From Chloroflexota bacterium (GTDB lineage: Bacteria > Chloroflexota > Limnocylindria > P2-11E): a DNA stretch of 64,000 nt. Made by a program: the position numbers and the translations under genes. The stretch spans positions 31,352-95,351 of the forward strand of contig VBDX01000131.1 of the NCBI GenBank assembly GCA_005881885.1, in the 5' to 3' direction. How positions within the stretch are numbered: the stretch's first letter is position 1; every line of letters starts with the position of its first letter. The notes beneath the pieces were generated by a model. That model was given only the letters and a program-made list of their open reading frames with translations. It did not search any database and had not been told where the DNA came from. This document shows, piece after piece, positions 45,892-55,291 of the stretch.

Positions 45892-48800
45892 GCACCCACG
45901 AGGCGCGCGACGAGCGGCGGGCACGCCTGCTGCTCGCGGGCGTGATCGCCATCGGCGTGCTCATCAGGCTCGTCGCGGTGCGCGCCCAAGGCTTCACCAC
46001 CGACGTGGGTACCTTCCAGGCGTGGGCCGAGCGGCTCGCAGAGATCGGGCCGGGCCGTTTCTACGAGCCTGGTTACTTCAGCGACTACCCGCCGGCGTTC
46101 CTCTACGTGCTCTGGCTGCTCGGCGCGATGTTCGACGGCGAGTTTCTGCGCCTCGCGGTGAAGGCGATCAGCATCCCGGCGGATATCGCGATCGCGATCC
46201 TCGCGGCGAGGGTGCTCTGGCGCACCGCGGGCCACGCCACGGGGATCGCCGCGGCGGCGATCTGGTCCCTTCAGCCCGGACCGATCTTCGCGGGCCCGTA
46301 CTGGGGCCAAGTCGACGCCGTCGGCACGCTGCCCCTCTTCGCTTCGGTCCTTGCAGCCGGATCGCGGCGCTGGTGGCTTGCGGGCGCGCTCGGCGCGGTC
46401 GCGGCCCTCGTGAAACCGCAGTTCGGGATCGGAGCTCTGGTCATCGTCGTCGCCGCGGCGATCGAGTTCATCCGGGACGCGCGCTGGCGTCCGGCCCTGG
46501 CGGTCGTCGTCGGGGGAGCGGCGACCGCGTATGCGCTATCGGTCCCGTTCTGGGGCCCGGATCCGTTCCGGATCGCGACCGAGCTCGTGGCCCTCGTGCG
46601 CAGCGCGTCGGCGACGTATCCGTATACCTCGCTCTACGCGTTCAATGGGTGGTCGATCTTCTTCGACTTCTGGAAACCGGACGAGGGCCTGGTCGTCTAC
46701 GGCGCGCTGCTCCTCGCCGCGGGCTTCCTTCTCTCGGTACTCCCGCTCTGGTGGCGCCGGGATACGGCGATGCTGCTGGCCTGCGCCGTGTTCACCGGCC
46801 TCGCGTTCTACTTCCTGCCGACGCGCGCGCACGAGCGCTACCTCTTCCCGATCTTCGCCCTGGCGCTCCCGTTCGCGGCGGCGCGCTCGCGGGTCTTCGC
46901 GCCGTACGCCGCGCTCGCGATTGCCTTCGCTGTATCGGTGTATTTCGCGTTCACCAGATACGAGCAGTACGTCGATCTCCGCGTGCCACAGATCATCGAG
47001 GCGACGTTCTTCGGACGCGCGGGTCAGATCGCCATCGCCGTCGTCATGATTGCCACGTCGGCCTATCTGGTCTGGCGGCTCGCCCGTGGCGATGCGCGTC
47101 TTGAGACCGACAGCGGGTGGGAACTGCCCCAGGTCACGCCGGGGGAGGTCACGTGGCGGCTCCCCGCGGGTCTGGGGCCTGGGCGCATTCCCACGCGCCG
47201 CGACATCGCGGTCGCGACGCTCATCGCGCTCGCGGTGCTCGTAACGCGCGGCTACCGCCTCGACTGGCCGCGCGACATGTATTTCGACGAGGTGTATCAC
47301 GCACGCACCGCGTTCGAGCTGCTCGCGGAGCGAGAGCCCTACGAGTGGACCCACCCGCATCTCGCGAAAGAGATCATGGCCCTCGGGGTCCTGGCCTTCG
47401 GTGACGATCGCGTCGTCGGGCACGAAGGCGTCCCGCACGATGGCCCCGTCGCCTTCGCGGTGTCGAACGAGGGCACGCGCGCTTACGTTTCCCGCGATGG
47501 CACCGTGTCGATCGCATCGCGCGACGGGCCGCTTCGGGATCGCGCGAAGCTAGGCGACGCAGCCGCGATAGCGATCGCCATCCAGGGCGATCACATGATC
47601 GTGCTGACCACGACGTCGCTGATCGTCGTGCCGGTCACGGAACCGCCGAGCAACACAGCGCTCCAGACGGTGACCTTGCCGTTCGGCGACGCGAGGTCGC
47701 TGGTGCTCGCCGGAGACAACGTGGCCGTTGGCGGAGTGAAGGCGCTTGCGATCTATCCGACGCTTGATACCGCCCCGCTGACGGTCCCGCTGGACACGGT
47801 CGCGCTCACCGCGAAGACCGACGGCAGCGAGCTGTACGTCCTCGACACGCTCGGCAGCGTCCACGTGATCGCGCCGGGCACCGCGCAGGAGACCAAGATG
47901 CTGACCGGCGGCAAGCCTGGGACCGCGATGGCCTATGCGCAGGGCCCCAACCGGCTGTTCGCGGCGCGCGCCGACGGGCCGGTACTCGACGCGTATGACC
48001 TCGAGACCGGATCCCACGACACCGTCTCCCTCACCAACGCGCGCACGGGGGCGTTCGCGGCAGGCGCGACCGCGCTCGCAGTCGTGCCGCGCACCGACTT
48101 CCTCTATGCGCTCGACGGCGGACGGGTCGTCGTCATCGAGACGCACGGCGCGTCGCCGTTCACAGCCATTCCAGTGGACGGAACGTTCCTGGGCGTCGAC
48201 GGCGCACACGACAAGCTCCTCGTCGCCGGCGCGACCGGCGCCGACCTGATCGAGACCGGGCGTCATGCGCTGGCCTGGCGCATCCCCGGTGTGGTCTTCG
48301 CCGCGCTCCTCGCGTTCATGCTCGTGCTTCTCACGCGGCGGCTCTTCACATCGCCGGTGGTCGCGACCATCGCGGGGCTCGCGGTGCTCCTTGACGGCTC
48401 GATGTTCGCGCAGGCGCGGATCGGTATGAACGACGTGTACGTGGGGGCCCTCATCGTCGCGGGGTGGTACTTCGTCGTCGCGGCTCATCGGCCGCGGCGA
48501 TCCGCGGTGATCGACATCCTGATCGCGGGAGTCCTGCTCGGCCTCGCCGCAGCGGCGAAGTGGGCGGCGTTTTACGCGCTCGCCGGCCTGCTGATCGCGA
48601 CCATCGCAGTTACCGTGCGCGCCTACGACCGCGGCCGGCCCGGGACGGGCGGGCCGCTCGACCTCCTCGCCGGGCGCGGACGCAACGCGGCCTTGCTGTT
48701 CGCGGCATTCGCGGTGATCCCGGTCGCGATCTATCTCGCGAGCTACGTCCACTGGTTCGGCGGACCAACGATCCCGTTCGGCTGGAACCTCGTCGAGTTG

Positions 48801-49496
48801 ACGCAGCAGATGTATTGGTACCACTCGAGCCTCACCGCGCCTCATCCCGCCGGGTCGCCGTGGTGGAGCTGGCCGCTCGTACTCAAGCCCGTGTACTGGT
48901 ACTTCGGACAGTCTGCGGACGGCGATAACGCCTACATCTACGACGCCGGGAACATCGTGCTCTTCTGGGCGGGTCTCGTGGCCTTTGGCTGGTGCGCGGT
49001 CGCGGCCGTACGCGCTCGCTCAGCGGGCCTCGGCTTTGTCGTCTTCGCGGGACTGGCGCAGTATGTGGCCTGGATCCCGATCGGCCGCGTTCTGTTCTTC
49101 TATCACTTCTTCACCGTGCTGCCGTTCTACCTGCTCGCGCTCGCCGCCGGCCTCGCGTATTTCTGGGGCACCGGGCGAGCACGCTGGGTCGTCGCCTACC
49201 TCGCCACCGCCGCCGCGGCGTTCGCCTACTTCTATCCGTTCGTTTCCGCGCAGCCGTTCCCCGGCGCGCAGGCGGGGATGTTCTTCATCCTTCCGACCTG
49301 GACCTACGACTGCCAGTTCTATCCGACGTTCGTGTGCAACCCGACCATCGGATCGAGCTTCTCTGCGGGGGCGCTCTTGGGACGGCTCGCACTCGCGTTC
49401 GCGGTCGCCGGCGGCGTCGCGCTGCTCCTCATGGCCGGGAGCTCGCCTCGCTTCTCGCGCCTGCTGGCTACGGCGCGGTCTGGTACGCGCCGCTAG
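45888..49496 (+). CDS. Giant fusion: GT-C module + PMT-type GT-39 module split by a beta-propeller
   Basis: The protein is 1202 residues. Residues about 1-415 form a GT-C module (TTDVGTFQAWAERLAEIGPG, FYEPGYFSDYPPAFLYVLW, THVR-like RAHERYLFP). A second module begins near 438 with the PMT signature DMYFDEVYHARTAFELL and WTHPHLAKEIMALG. At about 509 it is interrupted by a soluble block of about 285 residues, with repeated strands of propeller type (AFAVSNEGTRAYVS, ELYVLDTLGSVHVI, RLFAARADGPVLDAYD). It resumes near 793 with WRIPGVVFAALLAFMLVLLTRRLF and continues to the end. The catalytic DE acid pair is present. Both halves should face outside and use lipid-linked sugar. Confidence 0.82.
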   Translation: MSTHEARDERRARLLLAGVIAIGVLIRLVAVRAQGFTTDVGTFQAWAERLAEIGPGRFYEPGYFSDYPPAFLYVLWLLGAMFDGEFLRLAVKAISIPADIAIAILAARVLWRTAGHATGIAAAAIWSLQPGPIFAGPYWGQVDAVGTLPLFASVLAAGSRRWWLAGALGAVAALVKPQFGIGALVIVVAAAIEFIRDARWRPALAVVVGGAATAYALSVPFWGPDPFRIATELVALVRSASATYPYTSLYAFNGWSIFFDFWKPDEGLVVYGALLLAAGFLLSVLPLWWRRDTAMLLACAVFTGLAFYFLPTRAHERYLFPIFALALPFAAARSRVFAPYAALAIAFAVSVYFAFTRYEQYVDLRVPQIIEATFFGRAGQIAIAVVMIATSAYLVWRLARGDARLETDSGWELPQVTPGEVTWRLPAGLGPGRIPTRRDIAVATLIALAVLVTRGYRLDWPRDMYFDEVYHARTAFELLAEREPYEWTHPHLAKEIMALGVLAFGDDRVVGHEGVPHDGPVAFAVSNEGTRAYVSRDGTVSIASRDGPLRDRAKLGDAAAIAIAIQGDHMIVLTTTSLIVVPVTEPPSNTALQTVTLPFGDARSLVLAGDNVAVGGVKALAIYPTLDTAPLTVPLDTVALTAKTDGSELYVLDTLGSVHVIAPGTAQETKMLTGGKPGTAMAYAQGPNRLFAARADGPVLDAYDLETGSHDTVSLTNARTGAFAAGATALAVVPRTDFLYALDGGRVVVIETHGASPFTAIPVDGTFLGVDGAHDKLLVAGATGADLIETGRHALAWRIPGVVFAALLAFMLVLLTRRLFTSPVVATIAGLAVLLDGSMFAQARIGMNDVYVGALIVAGWYFVVAAHRPRRSAVIDILIAGVLLGLAAAAKWAAFYALAGLLIATIAVTVRAYDRGRPGTGGPLDLLAGRGRNAALLFAAFAVIPVAIYLASYVHWFGGPTIPFGWNLVELTQQMYWYHSSLTAPHPAGSPWWSWPLVLKPVYWYFGQSADGDNAYIYDAGNIVLFWAGLVAFGWCAVAAVRARSAGLGFVVFAGLAQYVAWIPIGRVLFFYHFFTVLPFYLLALAAGLAYFWGTGRARWVVAYLATAAAAFAYFYPFVSAQPFPGAQAGMFFILPTWTYDCQFYPTFVCNPTIGSSFSAGALLGRLALAFAVAGGVALLLMAGSSPRFSRLLATARSGTRR

Positions 49497-50262
49497 CGAA
49501 GAGGACCGCCGCGATCGCCACGGCGATGACCACCACGACGAGAAGAGCGAGGATCGCGTCGGTCAGCCCGAGGTTCGCGTCCGCGAAGAGGCGCCGCGGG
49601 CGTGCGGCGTAGAGGACGACGGTGATGTTGTCCTCCCCGCCGCGCTCTTTCGCGAGATCGACGAGGGAATTCACGGCGTGCTCGATGTCCTGCGACCGCA
49701 CTTCTGCGGCGATCTCTTCGTCGGGCACATGCCTCGTGAGGCCATCCGAGCACAGCAAGAGCCGATCCCCAGGCACGAGCGTCTCCACGAATACGTCGGG
49801 CTGCACGCCGTTCGGATCGCCGACGAAGCGGGTGATCGAGCTCGGGAACACCCCGGAGTGATCGGCGGTGATCCTCTGGATCGTGCTATCACGCACGAGG
49901 TAGGCGCGGCTATCGCCGAGGTTTCCGACGACCGCGTCGTCCCCGCTCACCGCCGCGGCGACGAGCGTCGACGCGGCGCCCTTCTGTCCGCTCTCGCCGG
50001 CGGCGCCGAGCACCGCGTCGTTGGCGTCGCGCATCGCGGCGGCGAGCGCGTCGGCGCGCGAGAGCTCGGCGCTCGCGCCGAAGAAACGTGTCGAGAGCGC
50101 TTCGATGGCGGCGCTGCTCGCCAGCTCGCCGCCGGGCTCACCCCCGACGCCGTCCGCGACGGCGAGCAACGTCCCGCTCGGCTCGACGCGCACCAGATAG
50201 CGATCCTCGTTCATCTCCCGCACGCGACCGACGTCCGTCCGTGCGGCGGTCCGCTTCCCCAG
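49468..50262 (-). CDS. PP2C-family Ser/Thr phosphatase with C-terminal membrane anchor
   Basis: The protein is about 264 residues with the PP2C motifs REMNEDRYLV, VADGVGGEPGGELAS, NLGDSRAYLVR, LLLCSDGLTRHV and GGEDNITVVL. The metal-ligand aspartates are intact. One C-terminal helix follows (LALLVVVVIAVAIAAVLFASG). It presumably dephosphorylates targets of the adjacent kinase. No ATG, GTG or TTG lies before GTG 50223, which would delete the first strand. A CTG at 50262, 2 nt after the kinase stop and preceded by GAAGGGGG, is the likely start. Confidence 0.88.
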   Translation of the reverse strand: MGKRTAARTDVGRVREMNEDRYLVRVEPSGTLLAVADGVGGEPGGELASSAAIEALSTRFFGASAELSRADALAAAMRDANDAVLGAAGESGQKGAASTLVAAAVSGDDAVVGNLGDSRAYLVRDSTIQRITADHSGVFPSSITRFVGDPNGVQPDVFVETLVPGDRLLLCSDGLTRHVPDEEIAAEVRSQDIEHAVNSLVDLAKERGGEDNITVVLYAARPRRLFADANLGLTDAILALLVVVVIAVAIAAVLFASGAYQTAP

Positions 50263-50264
50263 AG

Positions 50265-51521
50265 CTAGTCCCCCTTCTTCGTGCAGTCCTTCCCGGCGAC
50301 GTAATACAACGTCGCGGTCTGGTTCGGGGTGATGGCTGTTCCGGCCGGAGGGTCCTGGCGGACCACGGCACACGAACCGCCTGATCCCTGACCGACATCC
50401 CACGCCACCGTGGCGTACCCGGCGCCGCGCAGCGTCTCGACCGCGTCGGCGAGCTTCTTGCCCACGACGTTCGGTGAGACCCTGCCGGCGGCGGTGGCTG
50501 TCGGATTCGCCGGCGAGGAGAGGCCGGCTCGCGAGAAGGACGCGAAGAACAGGGCCGTCGCGAGGAGCACGGCGAGCACGGCGAGGACCGCGACGGCGCT
50601 GTCGAAGCGCGGAAACGACCAACGCCCGGGAGCGCGCGTCGCCGGGAGCCGGCCAAGAAGCGTGGTGTCGTCTCCCGCGCCTTCGGCCACGTCGGTGAAC
50701 GCGTCCGCGAACGCGCCGGCGCTCGCGTACCGGCGCTGCGGATCAACCGCAAGCGCGCGGGCGAGTACGGCATCGACGCGCCCGTCCACGCCGATGCGCC
50801 GATTGCGGAGCGACGGCGGTGGTCCGAGGAGACGCTTGCGCACGAGCTCTTCGCTCGACCGGCCCTCGAACACCGGCTGGCCGGCGAGGAGCTCGTACGC
50901 GAGAAGACCAAGGCCGTACACATCCGTCTGGGCCGTCACCTCGCCGCCCTCGACTCGCTCGGGAGCGATGTAGCGCGCGGTGCCGAGAAGCTCCTGCTCG
51001 TCCTTGTCGCGTGCGGCGCGGGCGATGCCAAAGTCGGTGAGCTTCGCGATGCCCCTTGGATCGACGATGACGTTCGCGGGCTTCACATCGCAGTGCACGA
51101 CGCCGGCGGCGTGCGCCGCGTCGAGGGCGGCCGCGACCTGGCTCACGATTCGAGAGACCTCGTGCGGCGGCAAGGGACCACGCTCTGCGACGAGGTCGCG
51201 CAGGGTCTTGCCGGGCACGAGCTCCATGACCATGAATGTGTCCGCGCCGTCACGACCCTCGTCGAATACCGTGACCACGTTCGGGTGGACGACAGCGGCG
51301 GCGCGCCGCGCCTCATCCGCGAACCGCGCGCGGAACGCATCGTCCGCGCCCGGGCCGAGCACCTTGACCGCGACGTCGCGGTCGAGCTTGGAGTCTCGCG
51401 CGCGCCACACCTCGCCCGCACCGCCTTCGTCGATGCGTTCGAGCAGGCGGTAACGTCCTGCGAGGACGCGGCGAGCGGCACGCGGCCGGGGTTCGAGCGC
51501 CATGCCCTCGCTCGCCCGCAA
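50265..51521 (-). CDS. Membrane Ser/Thr protein kinase with one PASTA domain (PknB-like)
   Basis: The 418-residue protein has the glycine loop IDEGGAGEVW, the catalytic lysine in VAVKVL, the catalytic loop HCDVKPANV near residue 143, DFG and GTARYIAPERVEG. A helix lies near residues 308-330 (AVLAVLAVLLATALFFAS) and a single C-terminal PASTA-like domain (VSPNVVGKKLADAVETLRGAGY). The arginine of the usual HRD is a cysteine, so it is a non-RD kinase. PASTA binds cell-wall fragments in PknB. It is followed by a PP2C gene, the standard kinase-phosphatase pair. Confidence 0.92.
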   Translation of the reverse strand: MRASEGMALEPRPRAARRVLAGRYRLLERIDEGGAGEVWRARDSKLDRDVAVKVLGPGADDAFRARFADEARRAAAVVHPNVVTVFDEGRDGADTFMVMELVPGKTLRDLVAERGPLPPHEVSRIVSQVAAALDAAHAAGVVHCDVKPANVIVDPRGIAKLTDFGIARAARDKDEQELLGTARYIAPERVEGGEVTAQTDVYGLGLLAYELLAGQPVFEGRSSEELVRKRLLGPPPSLRNRRIGVDGRVDAVLARALAVDPQRRYASAGAFADAFTDVAEGAGDDTTLLGRLPATRAPGRWSFPRFDSAVAVLAVLAVLLATALFFASFSRAGLSSPANPTATAAGRVSPNVVGKKLADAVETLRGAGYATVAWDVGQGSGGSCAVVRQDPPAGTAITPNQTATLYYVAGKDCTKKGD

Positions 51522-51542
51522 GAGCCGAGCCAGAGGCTCCGC

Positions 51543-52697
51543 TCAGGACAGGCGGACGAGCGCGGCCAGGGCTTCCTCGTACGTCCGGTCGCTGCCAAGG
51601 ATCGCGAGCTCCTCACCGATGAGCTCCACGATCGCGGGAGACGGAAGCGGAACCGTGCGCTCCCAGCGCGTGCGTCCATCGATGAGGACGGTCGAGGTCT
51701 GATGCCGTTCGTCAGGCTGCCGCTTCACGACGAACTCGGCCCGTTGCCCGTCACGCTCTGCCTGCACGCGGATGCCTGACACATCGCCCTCCTCCAAGCC
51801 GCGCTCGAAACGAGGCCGCACACGAACCATGACCCGCGCACCATCCGCGCGCGCGATCGCGAAGAGCAGACCGCCGGCCTCGGATGGCGCGAGCTCATCG
51901 ACGCGCCGCCACCCGAGTCGGGACGCGAGCCAGCCGATGAAGAGCAGGGCCTGCGATGGATGGATGTCTCGTCCGTCCATGTCGACCGCGAAGCCGACGC
52001 GGACCCCGGTCGTCGTTTCGAGGAATGGCCGCCACGCCGGGACATCGAAGAACGATGTGACCATCTCGCGCCACGGCGTAAGGCGCGTCCAGTTGAGGTC
52101 GGTCAGTCCGAACAGGCCCCGCGCCTGAGAGCAGATCCGGGCGATCGACGGAAGGGCGAGGTCGGGCCGCGCGAAGTCCGACGAATCGACGATCAGGCGA
52201 TCGGCGACCCCGAGGAGATCACCGAACGGCGGACCGCCCACCGGCGGTGCCCCCGTCCACCAGAGGAACACCGGCAGGTCAGGCACGAGAAGGGGGATGA
52301 CCGCGGACGCGACCCGCTGGCGCGAATCGCCTCGCGCACGCACGAGGATCTGCTCGTAGCTGACCTGTGTCGCGTTGTCGGCGGCCGGCAGATGGCAATG
52401 CATTTCGATCCGCGCCTCGACATCCTCGCGCGCGCCGCGATCGGCCAGCACCACGATCGCCCGCGACGGGTGACGCAGCGCGAGCTCGGAGATGCTCTTC
52501 GCGGCGCGGCGCGCGTGCACCTCACGCTCCGCGTACACGATGAGGTTGAGGACCGACGCGCGCGCCGCCACAAGTCGCTGCTCCAGCGCATGCGCGATGA
52601 CGGCGCGTCGAAGGCGCGTCAGCTCGCGCTCGACCGCGGCGACCCCGAGGACGCGCGCGCCCCAGAAGGTCGTGTCGATAGCTATGCTTTGCGCCAC
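51543..52697 (-). CDS. opcA: Glucose-6-phosphate dehydrogenase assembly protein OpcA
   Basis: The 384-residue protein matches OpcA along its length ([68 protein letters not shown]). OpcA is needed to assemble or activate G6PDH in cyanobacteria and Actinobacteria. It starts with GTG and overlaps zwf by 16 nt, supporting the same role here. Confidence 0.93.
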   Translation of the reverse strand: MAQSIAIDTTFWGARVLGVAAVERELTRLRRAVIAHALEQRLVAARASVLNLIVYAEREVHARRAAKSISELALRHPSRAIVVLADRGAREDVEARIEMHCHLPAADNATQVSYEQILVRARGDSRQRVASAVIPLLVPDLPVFLWWTGAPPVGGPPFGDLLGVADRLIVDSSDFARPDLALPSIARICSQARGLFGLTDLNWTRLTPWREMVTSFFDVPAWRPFLETTTGVRVGFAVDMDGRDIHPSQALLFIGWLASRLGWRRVDELAPSEAGGLLFAIARADGARVMVRVRPRFERGLEEGDVSGIRVQAERDGQRAEFVVKRQPDERHQTSTVLIDGRTRWERTVPLPSPAIVELIGEELAILGSDRTYEEALAALVRLS

Positions 52698-54208
52698 TCC
52701 CGCCCGTCCCGTTCGATCAGCACGTGCGCCTCGATAGGCCCCCAGGTCCCCGCTTCGTAGATCGGAGGATCAGTGGGCGACGCGCCCCACGCCTCCATGA
52801 TCGGATCGACGAACGCCCACTGCTGGTCGACCTCGTCTCGGCGGGTGAAGAGCGTCGCATCGCCGCGAAGCGCGTCGAGGATGAGGGTCTCATAGGCATC
52901 CGGGGCTTCGACCATGAACGAAGCGCCGTAGTCGAAGTCCATGTTGACCGAACGAATGCGTATGCCCTGGACCGGCACCTTCGCGCCGAATTTCAGCGAG
53001 ATCCCCTCATTCGGCTGGATGCGTAGCACGAGCGCGTTCGGCTCGAGTCCTTCCGACGCCTCGCGCGAGAAGAGCTGGTGTGGTGCGGCGCGGAACTGGA
53101 TCGCGATCTCGGTCGAACGCTTGGGGAGCCGCTTCCCGGTACGCATGTAGAACGGCGTTCCCTCCCAGCGCCAGTTGTCGACCCAGCACTTGAGTGCGAC
53201 GTAGGTCTCGGTACGCGAATCCCGCGCAACTCCCGGCTCTTCGCGGTAGGCGTTGACCGCGACGCCTTCGATGAACCCGCGACCGTACTGTCCGCGGACC
53301 GCGTTCATCCTGACATCGTCCCCGGTGATCGGGCGCAGCACGCGCAGCACCTTCACCTTTTCGTCGCGGACCGCCTTGTCGTCGAACGCCGCCGGCGGTT
53401 CCATCGCGACCAGGGCGAGGAGCTGTAACAGATGGTTCTGGACGACATCGCGCATCGCGCCCGCCTGCTCGTAGTAACCGGCGCGTTCTTCGACGCCGAT
53501 CGTTTCGGCGACCGTGATCTGCACGTGGTCGACGTACTGCCGGTTCCAGATCGGCTCGAAGATCCCGTTCGCGAACCGCATGACGAGGATGTTCTGAACG
53601 GTCTCTTTGCCGAGGTAGTGATCGATGCGGAAGACCTCGTCCTCGCGGAAGACGGTGTGGAGGATCTCGGTGAGCTCCCGTGCGGACTCGCGGTCATGTC
53701 CGAACGGCTTCTCGATGACGACCCGGGCCCAGCCCGTGTCGCCCCGCAGGCGGTGCTCGCCGATCGCTCGGACGATGCTCGCGTACGCAGGCGGCGGCGT
53801 GGCGAGATAGAACAGCCGATTCGCGTGGGTGCCGAGCTCGTGGTCGAGGCGATCGAGCGTTTCGCGGAGCTTCCCGTAACCACGGTCGTCGGATGTGGCG
53901 ACGAAATGCAGATTCTCCGCGAAGCTTCGCCACACCTCCTCATTCAGCGGTTTGGTCCGGCTGTGCTGAGAGACCGCGAGGCGCAGCTCCTCGCGGTACG
54001 CAGCGTCGCTTAGGGGTCGGCGAGCGGTGCCGACGACACAGAACGCCGCCGGAAGCAGCCGTTGCAACGCGAGGTTGTAGAGGGCCGGCATGAGCTTGCG
54101 CATAGCGAGGTCACCCGATCCTCCGAAGATCACGATGGTCGAAGGCTCCGGGATGCGTTGGAGGCGGAGGCCCTCCCGTAACGGGTTCTGGACGGTGGTG
54201 GTCGCCAG
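52682..54208 (-). CDS. zwf: Glucose-6-phosphate 1-dehydrogenase
   Basis: The protein is about 508 residues, the normal length, when read from CTG at 54208. The nucleotide-binding start [22 protein letters not shown] and the conserved [14 protein letters not shown] active-site block with the catalytic His are clear. YRKPPNVLFG is replaced by the related [12 protein letters not shown] segment. It makes 6-phosphogluconolactone and NADPH. CTG lies 6 nt after AAGGAG and directly begins [19 protein letters not shown], the usual family N-terminus. A stop codon lies 2 codons upstream, and the next in-frame GTG (54133) would remove 25 conserved residues. Confidence 0.94.
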   Translation of the reverse strand: MATTTVQNPLREGLRLQRIPEPSTIVIFGGSGDLAMRKLMPALYNLALQRLLPAAFCVVGTARRPLSDAAYREELRLAVSQHSRTKPLNEEVWRSFAENLHFVATSDDRGYGKLRETLDRLDHELGTHANRLFYLATPPPAYASIVRAIGEHRLRGDTGWARVVIEKPFGHDRESARELTEILHTVFREDEVFRIDHYLGKETVQNILVMRFANGIFEPIWNRQYVDHVQITVAETIGVEERAGYYEQAGAMRDVVQNHLLQLLALVAMEPPAAFDDKAVRDEKVKVLRVLRPITGDDVRMNAVRGQYGRGFIEGVAVNAYREEPGVARDSRTETYVALKCWVDNWRWEGTPFYMRTGKRLPKRSTEIAIQFRAAPHQLFSREASEGLEPNALVLRIQPNEGISLKFGAKVPVQGIRIRSVNMDFDYGASFMVEAPDAYETLILDALRGDATLFTRRDEVDQQWAFVDPIMEAWGASPTDPPIYEAGTWGPIEAHVLIERDGREWRKA

Positions 54209-54303
54209 CGCCTACTCCTTCTCAATCTCGGCGCTTCGCGCCGCAGACGCGCTCAGGGCTGACCGTCTTGCTCCTCGTGGCTGAACCACTCGTCGCTCGG
54301 CTC

Positions 54304-55203
54304 TCATTCTTTCTTGAGCGCGTGGCCGCCGAACTGGTTGCGAAGCGCGGCCGCGACCTTCATCGCGTAGCTCGAGTCCTGCCGCGAGGCGAAGCGCGCG
54401 AAGAGCGAGTGCGCGAGCGCGGTCATCGGGACGTCGTGGTTCATGGCTTCGATGATCGTCCACCGGCCCTCGCCGGAATCGGCGACCCAGCCCTTGATGC
54501 CCTCTAGATCCGTGCCCTCCTGCTCGAACGCGCGCTCGGCGAGCTCGAGCAGCCACGAGCGCACCACGCTTCCCTGAAGCCACACGGACGAGACCTTTTT
54601 GAGGTCGAGCTCGAACTCGCTCGCATGAAGGAGTTCGAAGCCTTCGCCGTAGGCCTGCATCATCCCGTACTCGATCCCGTTGTGGACCATCTTCACGAAG
54701 TGGCCGGCGCCGGCCTTGCCGAAGTGCGCCCAGCCATTCGGCGGCGCGAGCGCGTCGAGGATCGGCTTCGCAATGGCCACGGCGTCGGCGGGACCGCCGA
54801 CCATCATGCAGTAGCCGTTCTCGAGTCCCCAGATCCCTCCCGAGACGCCGATGTCGAGGAAGCGCAGACCTTTGGCCGCGTATTTTTCGGCACGCTTCAT
54901 CGAATCGCGGAAGTTGCTGTTCCCGCCATCCACCAGCACGTCGCCAGGGGAGGCGTAGCGCGCGAACTCGTCCAGGGCATGATCGGTCGCCTCGCCCGCC
55001 GGGACCATCGACCAGAGCACGCGCGGTGGCTTGAGCTTTTTCACCATGTCCTCGATCGAGCTCGCGCCCACCGCGCCGTGCCCGACCGCTTCCTGCACCG
55101 GCTCGGGGCTACGGTTGCCCGCGATGACGCGATGACCACCGCGCGCGAGCCTCGTGACCATGTTCCCGCCCATGCGCCCTAAGCCGTATAGACCTATGTC
55201 CAC
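54304..55203 (-). CDS. gnd: 6-phosphogluconate dehydrogenase (short, NAD-type)
   Basis: The 299-residue protein has the Rossmann motif GLYGLGRMGGNMV, the substrate loop DGGNSNFRDS and GVSGGIWGLENGYCMM. The catalytic lysine segment HFGKAGAGHFVKMVHNGIEYGMM and the C-terminal fold follow. It is the short decarboxylating type (about 300 residues), which usually prefers NAD. It is the second gene upstream of zwf, with a 95-base gap before the zwf start. I chose GTG 55203 over an ATG at 55272 because AAAGAGG precedes it. It is divergent from tkt. Confidence 0.93.
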   Translation of the reverse strand: MDIGLYGLGRMGGNMVTRLARGGHRVIAGNRSPEPVQEAVGHGAVGASSIEDMVKKLKPPRVLWSMVPAGEATDHALDEFARYASPGDVLVDGGNSNFRDSMKRAEKYAAKGLRFLDIGVSGGIWGLENGYCMMVGGPADAVAIAKPILDALAPPNGWAHFGKAGAGHFVKMVHNGIEYGMMQAYGEGFELLHASEFELDLKKVSSVWLQGSVVRSWLLELAERAFEQEGTDLEGIKGWVADSGEGRWTIIEAMNHDVPMTALAHSLFARFASRQDSSYAMKVAAALRNQFGGHALKKE

Positions 55204-55291
55204 GCGCGCCTCTTTTATCGCCCTTCGGGCGAGATTTTGGTCCGTGTTCGCCGTGCGCTTTACGGTCTGCATTGTGCGGTAGGGTTAGAAC

